From the NCBI RefSeq assembly GCF_004366035.1, contig NZ_SOEE01000004.1, positions 196,007-260,006 on the forward strand: a stretch of DNA of 64,000 nt. The letters run 5' to 3'. Under the pieces are notes generated by a model, which did not search any database, was not told where the DNA came from, and worked only from the letters and a program-made list of their open reading frames with translations. Position 1 is the stretch's first letter; each line of letters starts with the position of its first letter. This stretch comes from Cytobacillus oceanisediminis (lineage in GTDB: Bacteria; Bacillota; Bacilli; Bacillales; Cytobacillaceae). Shown in pieces: positions 25,535-33,102 of this stretch. The position numbers and the translations under genes were made by a program.

Positions 25535-27512
25535 GGGAAGAAGATTAAGCGGCCGCTATAAGATTCTTGATATGATTGGCGGAGGCGGCATGGCAAATGT
25601 CTACCTGGCCCATGACATGATTCTAGATCGAGATGTAGCCGTGAAAGTGCTTCGGATGGATTTTGCCGAAGATGAAGAATTTATCCGCCGTTTTCATCGT
25701 GAAGCCCAGTCAGCTACCAGCTTAGCCCACCCGAACATTGTCAGTATCTATGATGTTGGCGAAGAGGATTCTATCTATTATATTGTAATGGAATATGTAG
25801 ATGGACAAACGTTAAAGCAATACATACAGCAAAACAGCGCGATTCGCATAGATGATGCGCTGGAAATTATGAAACAGCTGACCTCTGCCATATCTCATGC
25901 ACATCAAAACCATATCATACACCGGGATATTAAACCGCATAATATTTTGATAGATAGGCATGGTAATGTTAAGATTACTGATTTCGGAATTGCCATGGCA
26001 TTAAGCGCCACCAGTATAACCCAGACCAATTCTGTTTTAGGCTCTGTTCATTATCTTTCTCCGGAACAGGCCAGGGGGGGGATGGCCAACAGAAAGTCTG
26101 ATATCTACTCCCTTGGCATTGTTATGTTTGAGCTTTTGACAGGAAGGCTTCCTTTCTCAGGTGAATCCGCAGTATCGATAGCTCTCAAACATCTGCAGTC
26201 AGAGACGCCTTCCCTTAAGAGATGGAATCCTTCCATACCGCAAAGTGTTGAAAATATCGTTTTAAAAGCGACAGCTAAAGATCCTTTTCACAGGTATGAT
26301 TCTGTTGAAGAAATGGAAGAGGATATCAGTACAGCTCTTGAACCCGAAAGGCTTCATGAAGAAAAGTTTATGGTCCCGATTGACGATGATGCTACAAAGG
26401 CAATCCCTGTTATTACAGATGACCGCCCATATCAAAGCATGGACGAAACACTTGTACATGCAAAGGATCCAAAGGGAGACACGCAGCCTGTGGCAAAACC
26501 TCTCCCTGATAAGAAGAAGAAGGAAAAAAAGAAGAAAAAGAAATGGCCAATTATTCTGGTATCAGTCTTTTTGTTTCTGGCTGTATTAGGCATCCTCGCC
26601 ATAACTGTTTTACCTGATCTTATTGAGCCCAAGGATGTCCAGGTTCCTGATGTGTCCGGTAAAGAGGTGGAAGATGCAGTAGCAGAGCTTATTGCCGCAG
26701 GGTTTACGGTTAGGGATACAAAGCCGATAAGTGACCCTGATGTGGAAGAAGGTCTGGTAGTAAAAACAGATCCGAAAGCAGGCAGAACCGTAAAAGAAGG
26801 AACTTCCATTGATATCTATGAAAGCACTGGCAAGGAAAAATTTGAATTAGCCGATTACCAGGGCAGGCAATATGACGATGTAGTCCGCTTGCTTGAAAGC
26901 AAAAATTTTAAAAACATTGAAAAAACAGAAGAAAATAATGAGAGTGAGCCGGCTGGGACAATCCTGGACCAAAACTTCTCAGAAGGCGACCTTGTTGTTC
27001 CCGAGGATACAGAATTGATTTTTACTGTCAGCAAAGGCCCGGCGCCAATTGCCTTAAAAGATCTGCGCGGCTATAACGAAAAGGGGCTGCAGGAGTACGA
27101 AGAATCATCGGGATTAAAAGTAGAATATGGTGAAGAAGAATTTCATGAGGAAGTCCCTGAAGGACTAGTCATCAAACAGGATCCGGCACCAGGCACAAAC
27201 CTGGCAAGGGGACAGAAAGTGACTGTGGTTCTTTCAAAAGGGAAAAAAGAACTTCTTCCTAAAACAGAAAATATTGAGATCAGTGTTCCATATGAGCCTG
27301 CAGCCGAAGGGGAGCCAAATGAAGTTCAGATTATCATCAAGGATATGAATAATCCTGGTTCTGAACCAGTTCATACAGAGCTGATTTATGAAGATACGGT
27401 AATACCAATTGATATAACGATTGCTCCTGGACAGAATGCCACTTATAAGGTTCTGCGGGATGGCCAGGTTTTTGAAGAAAAGGAAATTCCTTATCCGGAA
27501 GAAGAATCATAA
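25524..27512 (+). CDS. prkC: PASTA-domain Ser/Thr protein kinase PrkC
   Basis: Membrane kinase that senses muropeptide or lipid II through extracellular PASTA repeats and acts in germination and wall homeostasis. 662 residues. The cytoplasmic Hanks kinase domain (about 10-270) has GGGGMANVY, the VAVKVL lysine, HRDIKPHNIL and DFG. A very lysine-rich juxtamembrane run is at about 327-339, and a single transmembrane helix at 340-362. Three PASTA repeats start near 372 (VPDVSGKEVEDA), 440 and 510, followed by a C-terminal Ig-like domain. Two tandem ATGs occur at the start (25524/25527); I use the first. Confidence 0.96.
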   Translation: MMIKGRRLSGRYKILDMIGGGGMANVYLAHDMILDRDVAVKVLRMDFAEDEEFIRRFHREAQSATSLAHPNIVSIYDVGEEDSIYYIVMEYVDGQTLKQYIQQNSAIRIDDALEIMKQLTSAISHAHQNHIIHRDIKPHNILIDRHGNVKITDFGIAMALSATSITQTNSVLGSVHYLSPEQARGGMANRKSDIYSLGIVMFELLTGRLPFSGESAVSIALKHLQSETPSLKRWNPSIPQSVENIVLKATAKDPFHRYDSVEEMEEDISTALEPERLHEEKFMVPIDDDATKAIPVITDDRPYQSMDETLVHAKDPKGDTQPVAKPLPDKKKKEKKKKKKWPIILVSVFLFLAVLGILAITVLPDLIEPKDVQVPDVSGKEVEDAVAELIAAGFTVRDTKPISDPDVEEGLVVKTDPKAGRTVKEGTSIDIYESTGKEKFELADYQGRQYDDVVRLLESKNFKNIEKTEENNESEPAGTILDQNFSEGDLVVPEDTELIFTVSKGPAPIALKDLRGYNEKGLQEYEESSGLKVEYGEEEFHEEVPEGLVIKQDPAPGTNLARGQKVTVVLSKGKKELLPKTENIEISVPYEPAAEGEPNEVQIIIKDMNNPGSEPVHTELIYEDTVIPIDITIAPGQNATYKVLRDGQVFEEKEIPYPEEES

Positions 27513-27527
27513 GCAAGGAGTGTTGCT

Positions 27528-28409
27528 ATGCCTGAGGGCAAAATTATTAAAGCCTTAGCCGGGTTTTATTATGTTTTAAGCGGAGATGAAACCATTCAGT
27601 GCCGAGGCCGCGGAGTTTTCCGGAAAAATAAGGTTAACCCGCTGGTCGGTGATGAAGTTGTGTTTCAGGCTGAAAGTATTACAGAAGGATACATCTTAGA
27701 AGTAAAAGAACGGAAAAATGAGCTGATCCGTCCGCCGGTCGCAAATGTTGATCAGGCCATTCTAGTGTTTTCAGCTGTTGAACCAGGCTTCAGCACCTCT
27801 CTATTAGATCGTTTCCTGGTGCTGGTTGAATTCAATCATATCAAGCCAATCATCTGCATTACTAAAATAGATCTGACAGACGAAGATGAATATAGGGAAA
27901 TTCAGCAATATGCATCAGATTACCGCAAAGCCGGCTATGATGTTTTGCTGACTTCCTCCGAAACAGAAGAAGGCGTTAAAGACTTAAAGCCATATCTGGA
28001 AGGCGAGATATCCGTTTTTGCAGGACAGTCGGGTGTGGGGAAATCTTCTTTGTTAAATGTATTAAGACCAGATTTAGAGCTGAAAACTAATGATATTTCT
28101 TCACATTTGGGCAGGGGGAAGCATACAACCAGGCATGTAGAGCTGATAGAGGTTGGAAAAGGGCTTGTTGCTGATACCCCGGGATTCAGCTCCCTTGAAT
28201 TTACAGATATCGAATTGGAGGATCTTAATTATTGCTTTCCGGAAATTCAGGAGAAAAGCGACCAATGCAAATTTAGAGGCTGCCTGCACATGGCAGAACC
28301 TAAATGCGCTGTGAAGACAGCCAGTGAAAACGGTGAAATTCCTTCCTACAGATATGAGCACTACAAAACCTTTCTGCAGGAAATAAAAGATAGAAAGCCG
28401 AGGTATTAA
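27528..28409 (+). CDS. rsgA: Ribosome small-subunit-dependent GTPase RsgA (CpgA)
   Basis: Circularly permuted GTPase checking late 30S assembly. It is also a PrkC substrate (CpgA) in B. subtilis and has been linked to metabolite repair. 293 residues. An OB-fold N-terminus comes first. The permuted G motifs are in order TKIDL (G4), GQSGVGKSSLLN (G1) and DTPGFSSLEF (G3). The zinc motif Cys-x5-Cys-x-His-x5-Cys is in QCKFRGCLHMAEPKCAV. It is 15 nt after prkC with an AAGGAGTG SD and 3 nt before rpe. Confidence 0.96.
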   Translation: MPEGKIIKALAGFYYVLSGDETIQCRGRGVFRKNKVNPLVGDEVVFQAESITEGYILEVKERKNELIRPPVANVDQAILVFSAVEPGFSTSLLDRFLVLVEFNHIKPIICITKIDLTDEDEYREIQQYASDYRKAGYDVLLTSSETEEGVKDLKPYLEGEISVFAGQSGVGKSSLLNVLRPDLELKTNDISSHLGRGKHTTRHVELIEVGKGLVADTPGFSSLEFTDIELEDLNYCFPEIQEKSDQCKFRGCLHMAEPKCAVKTASENGEIPSYRYEHYKTFLQEIKDRKPRY

Positions 28410-28412
28410 TTC

Positions 28413-29063
28413 ATGGTAAAAATCGCACCTTCTATTTTATCGGCAGACTTTTCTAAATTGGGAGAAGAGATTAAAGATGTAGAGCGAGGAGGAGCTGATT
28501 ATATTCATGTCGATGTAATGGACGGCCATTTTGTACCGAATATAACAATTGGTCCATTAATTGTTGATGCAATCCGTCCTGTGACAAAGCTGCCCCTGGA
28601 TGTTCATTTGATGATAGAAAATCCGGATAACTACATTGAGGCATTTGCTAATGCTGGGGCAGATTATATCACTGTACATGCAGAAGCATGCAAGCACCTT
28701 CACAGAACAATTCATTTTATTAAATCTTTTGGCGTCAAGGCAGGAGTGGTTCTTAACCCGGCTACACCAGTTAATATGATTGAGCATGTTATTGATGATA
28801 TAGATATGGTATTGCTTATGTCTGTTAATCCTGGTTTTGGAGGACAAAAGTTCATCCATGGCGTTCTTCCTAAGATTAAGGCCGTTAAGGAAATGGCTGA
28901 CGCAAAAGGTCTAAATATTGAAATTGAAGTGGACGGCGGAGTGAATGAAGAAACAGCACAATTGTGCATTGAAGCTGGAGCCAATGTGCTTGTTGCCGGG
29001 TCGGCAATTTATAATCAGAAAGACAGAGCCGGGGCGATCACTGCTTTAAAAGGTTCGAAATAA
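28413..29063 (+). CDS. rpe: Ribulose-phosphate 3-epimerase
   Basis: Interconverts ribulose-5-phosphate and xylulose-5-phosphate in the pentose phosphate pathway. 216 residues, TIM barrel. Metal/substrate motifs are [37 protein letters not shown] and EVDGGVNEE. It follows rsgA closely without a strong SD of its own, which suggests coupling. An intrinsic terminator directly follows the stop. Confidence 0.97.
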   Translation: MVKIAPSILSADFSKLGEEIKDVERGGADYIHVDVMDGHFVPNITIGPLIVDAIRPVTKLPLDVHLMIENPDNYIEAFANAGADYITVHAEACKHLHRTIHFIKSFGVKAGVVLNPATPVNMIEHVIDDIDMVLLMSVNPGFGGQKFIHGVLPKIKAVKEMADAKGLNIEIEVDGGVNEETAQLCIEAGANVLVAGSAIYNQKDRAGAITALKGSK

Positions 29064-29065
29064 AA

Positions 29066-29096
29066 AAGGGCCAGCTGGAATATAGCTGGCTTTTTA
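29066..29096 (+). terminator. Intrinsic terminator after rpe
   Basis: Stem GCCAGCT / AGCTGGC with loop GGAATAT and a TTTTT tail, starting three bases after the rpe stop. thiN follows within 40 nt, so some readthrough or a thiN promoter is implied. Confidence 0.88.
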
Positions 29097-29133
29097 TAAT
29101 TCAAGATATATATCATGATTGGAGCAATATGAA

Positions 29134-29781
29134 ATGATTATAAATATTTTAGCTGGCGGCCCTGAGGATTTGCTGCCTGAACTGTCTTCATTCGGTAATG
29201 CTTCTGACATTTGGATCGGGGTAGATAGAGGAGTGCTCATACTCATTCAAAATGGAATGCAGCCGAAAATGGCATTTGGTGATTTTGATTCTGTGTCAAA
29301 TGAAGAACTATTAATCATTGAAGAAAAAGTAAAAGAGCTGAACAGGTTCAAGCCGGAGAAAGACGAAACCGACATGGAGCTTGCCCTGAATTGGGCACTG
29401 GACCAAAATCCTGAGAAAATTCGTTTGTTTGGCGCCACAGGCGGCCGGCTTGACCACTTATTTGCAAATATTCAGCTGTTAATAAAGCCTGTAATTGAAG
29501 AAATCTTTGTTCCTGTCGAAATTATTGACCAAAAAAATAAGGTTTATATTAAAGGTCCAGGTGAATACACCATAAAGCAAAATCCAAAATTCAAATACAT
29601 TTCTTTTGTCCCGATCACAATGGAAATTAAAGGCCTCACATTAAGAAATTTCAAGTATCCGCTCACAGACCGGACCGTCCCAGCCGGTTCTACTCTTTGT
29701 ATCAGCAATGAACTTATTGATGATTGTGGTACTTTTTCTTTTACTGAAGGCATATTAATGGTTGTAAGAAGCAAGGATTAA
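29134..29781 (+). CDS. thiN: Thiamine pyrophosphokinase
   Basis: Transfers pyrophosphate from ATP to thiamine to form thiamine diphosphate. 215 residues (B. subtilis YloS 214). Family motifs are AGGP near the start, GVDRG, GDFDSV, the catalytic acidic cluster PEKDETDMELAL and GATGGRLDHLFANI. ATG 29134 sits 9 nt after GGAG and fits the family N-terminus (MIINILAGG). ATG 29129 is out of frame (ATGAAATGA) and an in-frame TTG further up is unlikely. Confidence 0.95.
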   Translation: MIINILAGGPEDLLPELSSFGNASDIWIGVDRGVLILIQNGMQPKMAFGDFDSVSNEELLIIEEKVKELNRFKPEKDETDMELALNWALDQNPEKIRLFGATGGRLDHLFANIQLLIKPVIEEIFVPVEIIDQKNKVYIKGPGEYTIKQNPKFKYISFVPITMEIKGLTLRNFKYPLTDRTVPAGSTLCISNELIDDCGTFSFTEGILMVVRSKD

Positions 29782-29958
29782 GTGCCGGGCCTGTGCTGCC
29801 CTGCAAGGTGCTGGGACGCTGGATATAAGTGTTGGCATGAATTGCTTTCTAATCATTTTTTGTAATCATGAGTACTCATCTTTCATTATTTGAATAAGAT
29901 GGTAAAGACGATTTAATGACAGAATGGATGCGTAAGATCGTGAGGAGGGACACGAGTA
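29782..29958. other. thiN-spoVM gap
   Basis: Non-coding. It holds a GC-rich partly self-complementary stretch (29783-29822) and a perfect 12-bp palindrome ATGAGTACTCAT at 29868-29879. spoVM is under sigma-E in B. subtilis. I looked for a sigma-E-type promoter and found only a partial match (TCATCTT at 29876, AATAAGAT at 29893) with too short a spacer, so I do not call it. Confidence 0.35.
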
Positions 29959-30039
29959 ATGAGATTTTATACAATCAAACTTCCTAAATTTTTAGGGGGC
30001 ATTGTGCGTGCCATGTTAGGGACCTTCAAAAAGGGGTAA
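29959..30039 (+). CDS. spoVM: Stage V sporulation protein SpoVM, 26-residue coat-anchoring peptide
   Basis: Amphipathic peptide that inserts in the convex forespore membrane and recruits the SpoIVA coat ATPase. The 26-codon frame from ATG 29959 reads MRFYTIKLPKF, then LGGIVRAMLGTFKKG. It differs from the B. subtilis peptide at only four conservative-to-mild positions (2, 22, 24, 26) and keeps Pro9, important for localisation. GAGGAGG lies about 10 nt upstream. A terminator-like hairpin follows. The location between thiN and rpmB is as in B. subtilis. It directly supports an endospore-forming host. Confidence 0.97.
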   Translation: MRFYTIKLPKFLGGIVRAMLGTFKKG

Positions 30040-30076
30040 ACTCCCATAAATGAAAAAGAAAATAGCATCAAAAACT

Positions 30077-30107
30077 GGGCACCTCTCTGGGGTGCTTTTA
30101 TTTTTTG
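30077..30107 (+). terminator. Intrinsic terminator of spoVM
   Basis: Short stem GCACC / GGTGC around a seven-base loop, followed by TTTTATTTTTT, 40 nt after the spoVM stop. Confidence 0.75.
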
Positions 30108-30155
30108 ATTGAATGGGGGAGAATGGATAGTGGATTATAAAACGGAAAATAAATA

Positions 30156-30176
30156 GGACATCCTAAAAGGATGTCC
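30156..30176 (-). terminator. Intrinsic terminator of rpmB (minus strand)
   Basis: Perfect stem GGACATCC / GGATGTCC with loop TAAAA. Read on the minus strand it is followed by TATTTATTTTCC, ten bases after the rpmB stop. Confidence 0.8.
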
Positions 30177-30185
30177 CTGAGCAGA

Positions 30186-30374
30186 TTAAACGCGCTCAAC
30201 TTTACCTGATTTAAGTGCTCTTGCAGAAACCCAAACACGTTTAGGTTTACCGTCTACAAGAATACGTACCTTTTGAAGGTTAGCACCCCAAGTACGCTTG
30301 TTAGCGTTCATCGCGTGAGAACGTGCGTTACCTGAAGTTGTTTTTTTACCAGTTACAACACATTTGCGTGGCAT
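30186..30374 (-). CDS. rpmB: 50S ribosomal protein bL28
   Basis: Component of the large ribosomal subunit. 62 residues, same length as B. subtilis L28. It starts [20 protein letters not shown] and ends [11 protein letters not shown]. The minus-strand ATG at 30374 follows an excellent AAGGAGGG SD; upstream in-frame codons are not needed. Only one cysteine is present, so this is a non-zinc form. It is the only minus-strand gene among plus-strand neighbours besides rqcH, as in B. subtilis. The leader has two hairpins (see findings). Confidence 0.96.
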   Translation of the reverse strand: MPRKCVVTGKKTTSGNARSHAMNANKRTWGANLQKVRILVDGKPKRVWVSARALKSGKVERV

Positions 30375-30816
30375 GTATGTTTCCCTCCTTACTAAAAGCA
30401 TAAGCTGAAACTATTTTTCAATGCTTTCATTTGCAATAGTCAGATTCATCCATCTGAATTAATGAGGAATTCCTCTTCGGATTTCGACATTAAAAGATAC
30501 TTTAATAATTTATCATACAACCCTTCTGATTGCAATAGTTTGCTTTCAAGAAAATTTCCTTGACATAGGGGCATGGAACATGAGCTATAATAGAGATGGG
30601 GAAGTATGACTTTCAATATTACAGCCCATATAGTAAAATATCATAAGGTATGCATAAAGCTTGGAGTTAGAAAGATCGCTGCCCAGCTGAAAAGGATGTA
30701 TTCTCCTTTAACAGCAAGCTTGCCTTTTACAATAAGGGGGAACGCCAGCGTCTCCGTAAAGCGGGAGCGCTTGAAGAAGCTTTTATTAAAAGCAATTTCC
30801 AAAGGGGGAACGAACC
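30375..30816. other. Divergent rpmB / asp23-like promoter region
   Basis: A 442-bp gap. The left part is the rpmB leader, with palindromes at 30440-30457 (TCAGAT/ATCTGA arms) and 30466-30477 (GAGGAATTCCTC). The right part is a leader of about 220 nt for the asp23-like gene, with a GCG(T)CTCC / GGGAGCGC hairpin near 30748-30770. An 82-codon open frame in the right part (30606-30854) is basic, unlike any family I know, and overlaps the next gene out of frame. I do not call it. Confidence 0.5.
30560..30591 (+). promoter_or_regulatory. Candidate sigma-A promoter for the asp23-like gene and fakA
   Basis: TTGACA at 30560-30565 and TATAAT at 30586-30591 are both perfect hexamers, but the spacer is 20 nt rather than 17. 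Either the promoter is suboptimal or another -35 is used. Transcription would start near 30598, leaving a long leader. Confidence 0.45.
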
Positions 30817-31179
30817 ATGTCCATCGAATTAAAAACGAATTTCGGGCAAATTGATATCTCTAATGACGTAATTGCAACAATCGCAGGCGGAGCAGCAGTC
30901 GACTGCTACGGCATCGTAGGGATGGCCTCTAAAAATCAAATTAAAGATGGCCTTACAGATATACTTCGAAAAGAGAATTTTACCCGCGGTGTAATTGTCC
31001 GCCAGGAAGAAGATGAAGTACATATCGATATGTATATTATTGTAAGTTACGGAACGAAAATTTCCGAGGTTGCCCACAATGTGCAATCTAAAGTGAAATA
31101 CACCCTTGATAAAACGGTTGGGCTAAGTACGGACTCGGTTAATATTTACGTTCAGGGAGTTCGTGTAACGAACCCGTAG
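30817..31179 (+). CDS. yloU: Asp23/Gls24 family envelope stress protein
   Basis: Member of the Asp23/YloU family, membrane-associated cell-envelope stress proteins in Gram-positives whose exact function is unresolved. 120 residues. The domain spans GQIDISNDVIATIAGGAA to VNIYVQGVRV, including the YGIVGMA segment. AAGGGGG precedes ATG 30817. It is followed 16 nt later by fakA, an arrangement conserved across Firmicutes. Confidence 0.94.
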   Translation: MSIELKTNFGQIDISNDVIATIAGGAAVDCYGIVGMASKNQIKDGLTDILRKENFTRGVIVRQEEDEVHIDMYIIVSYGTKISEVAHNVQSKVKYTLDKTVGLSTDSVNIYVQGVRVTNP

Positions 31180-31195
31180 TGAGGAGGAAAGACTT

Positions 31196-32872
31196 GTGTC
31201 AAAAAGAGATTTAGATGGGAAGCTTTTTGCCGAAATGGTCATACAAGGAGCGAACCATTTATCTGCTAATGCAAAATTAGTGGATGCGTTAAATGTTTTC
31301 CCTGTTCCTGATGGAGACACAGGAACCAACATGAATTTGTCAATGACTTCCGGTGCAAAGGAAGTAAAAGCTAATATTCAGGAACATATTGGGAAGGTGG
31401 GCTCTGCTCTTTCTAAAGGTTTGCTGATGGGGGCCCGCGGGAACTCTGGAGTAATTCTCTCCCAGCTGTTCCGAGGTTTCTCAAAGCACATAGAACAGAA
31501 ATCATCCATCAATGGCAAAGAGTTTGCTGATGCTTTGAATTCAGGTGTAGAGACTGCTTATAAAGCTGTAATGAAGCCAGTTGAAGGAACAATCTTAACC
31601 GTTGCTAAAGATTCCGCAAAAAAAGCGGTGCAGGCTGCAAAAAATGAGGATGATATCGTAGTAATTATGGAGGAAGTTTTAAAAGAAGCTCGGGCTTCTT
31701 TAAACCGCACTCCGGATCTTCTTCCAGTTTTAAAAGAAGTTGGGGTTGTAGACAGCGGCGGACAGGGTCTTGTTTTTGTATATGAAGGATTCCTTGCTGA
31801 GCTCAAGGGCGAAAAACTTCCGGATACACCAGCAGCCCTTCCAAAGATGGACGACCTGGTTAGCGCAGAACACCATAAAAATGTTCATAGTTTTATGAAC
31901 ACTGAAGATATTGAATTTGGTTATTGCACAGAGTTTATGGTCAAGTTTGAAACTGAAAAGCTATCTTCTAATCCTTTTTCTGAAGATAAGTTCCGTCAGG
32001 ACTTAAGCAAATATGGGGACTCGCTTCTTGTGATTGCGGATGAACAGCTTGTAAAAGTACATATCCACTCTGAACAGCCAGGAGATTGCCTGACATACGG
32101 ACAGCGCTATGGCAGCTTAATCAATATGAAGATTGAAAACATGCGCCAGCAGCATACCAATTTAATTGAAGACGTTCCTACACCATTGGCAGCTGAAGCT
32201 AAGCCAAAGGAAAAGCAGGAGTACGGAATCGTGACAGTATCAATGGGAAGCGGGATTGCGGATCTTTTCCGAAGCATCGGAGCACATGCAGTCATTGAGG
32301 GCGGTCAGACGATGAATCCTAGTACGGAAGATATTGTAAAAGCCATAAAAGAAGTGAACGCCAAGAAAGTAATCATTTTGCCAAACAATAAAAATATCAT
32401 AATGGCTGCACAGCAGGCTGCAGAAGTGACTGAAGAAGCAGCAGTGGTTGTTCCTTCCAAGACCGTTCCTCAGGGAATGGCTGCCCTGCTTGCTTTTAAC
32501 CCAAGTGCCGGACTCGAAGAAAATGAAGAAGGCATGACAGAAGCCCTTCAGCATGTGAAGACAGGCCAAATTACTTTTGCTGTCCGTGATACAAGCATCG
32601 ATGGCCTCGAAATTGAAAAAGATGATTTTATGGGCATCGCAGATGGGAAAATTGTTGTCAAGAACAAGGATAGAGTACAGGCTGCCAAAGATCTTCTCGA
32701 TGGAATGATTGATGAAGATTCTGAGATCCTAACCGTATTAAAAGGTGAAGATGCGGCAGAAGAAGAAGTGGATGCACTTATCAGCTATATTGAAGATAAG
32801 TATGGAGATGTCGAAGTCGAAGTGCATGATGGCAAACAGCCACTATACTCTTTTATATTCTCAATTGAATAA
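31196..32872 (+). CDS. fakA: Fatty acid kinase FakA (DAK1/DegV-partner kinase)
   Basis: Phosphorylates FakB-bound fatty acids to acyl-phosphates for the PlsX/PlsY phospholipid pathway. 558 residues. The N-terminal DhaL-like ATP-binding domain has NVFPVPDGDTGTNM, supplying Mg-binding Asp residues, and GARGNSGVILSQ. A central linker and a C-terminal FakA domain follow. The start is GTG 31196 after GAGGAGGAAAG. The functional partner plsX is downstream at 36 kb. Its FakB partners are not in the window. Older names are yloV and DAK2-domain protein. Confidence 0.93.
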   Translation: MSKRDLDGKLFAEMVIQGANHLSANAKLVDALNVFPVPDGDTGTNMNLSMTSGAKEVKANIQEHIGKVGSALSKGLLMGARGNSGVILSQLFRGFSKHIEQKSSINGKEFADALNSGVETAYKAVMKPVEGTILTVAKDSAKKAVQAAKNEDDIVVIMEEVLKEARASLNRTPDLLPVLKEVGVVDSGGQGLVFVYEGFLAELKGEKLPDTPAALPKMDDLVSAEHHKNVHSFMNTEDIEFGYCTEFMVKFETEKLSSNPFSEDKFRQDLSKYGDSLLVIADEQLVKVHIHSEQPGDCLTYGQRYGSLINMKIENMRQQHTNLIEDVPTPLAAEAKPKEKQEYGIVTVSMGSGIADLFRSIGAHAVIEGGQTMNPSTEDIVKAIKEVNAKKVIILPNNKNIIMAAQQAAEVTEEAAVVVPSKTVPQGMAALLAFNPSAGLEENEEGMTEALQHVKTGQITFAVRDTSIDGLEIEKDDFMGIADGKIVVKNKDRVQAAKDLLDGMIDEDSEILTVLKGEDAAEEEVDALISYIEDKYGDVEVEVHDGKQPLYSFIFSIE

Positions 32873-32877
32873 ACAAA

Positions 32878-32909
32878 AAAAAAGCGAGGGCCCAGCCTTC
32901 GCTTTTGTC
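32878..32909 (+). terminator. Intrinsic terminator of yloU-fakA
   Basis: AAGCGAGG / CCTTCGCTT stem with one bulged base around GCCCAG, followed by TTTG, immediately after the fakA stop. In B. subtilis sdaAB-sdaAA follow fakA; here there is only a 230-bp gap before recG. Confidence 0.75.
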
Positions 32910-33009
32910 CATTTAAAACGAGTATATATTAGTGGGCTTCGGAAATATTAATTTATTTGATTAAAGATTAGTTACTTGCCTATTTAAAATATAGTGTGTT
33001 AGTTATAAA

Positions 33010-33029
33010 GCAGGCGTTACATAGCCTGC
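33010..33029 (+). other. Hairpin in the recG leader
   Basis: GCAGGC and GCCTGC arms around an eight-base loop (GTTACATA), just downstream of a TATAGT hexamer at 32990-32995. It may be a leader structure or a remnant terminator. There is no T-run after it. Confidence 0.35.
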
Positions 33030-33102
33030 AGTTAAAAGTAATTGAGCAGGGAGGGGTGGCGGACTGCCTTGAGAAAATATATTTGGCAGCCGTTCAATAA
33101 AC

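Noticed and set aside
29876-29900. Sigma-E promoter for spoVM (TCATCTT ... AATAAGAT)
   Set aside because: Spacer about 10 nt, too short for sigma-E, and the -10 match is partial.
30606-30854. 82-codon basic open frame upstream of the asp23-like gene
   Set aside because: Starts at the predicted transcription start with poorly spaced SD, overlaps the next gene out of frame, and resembles no family I know.
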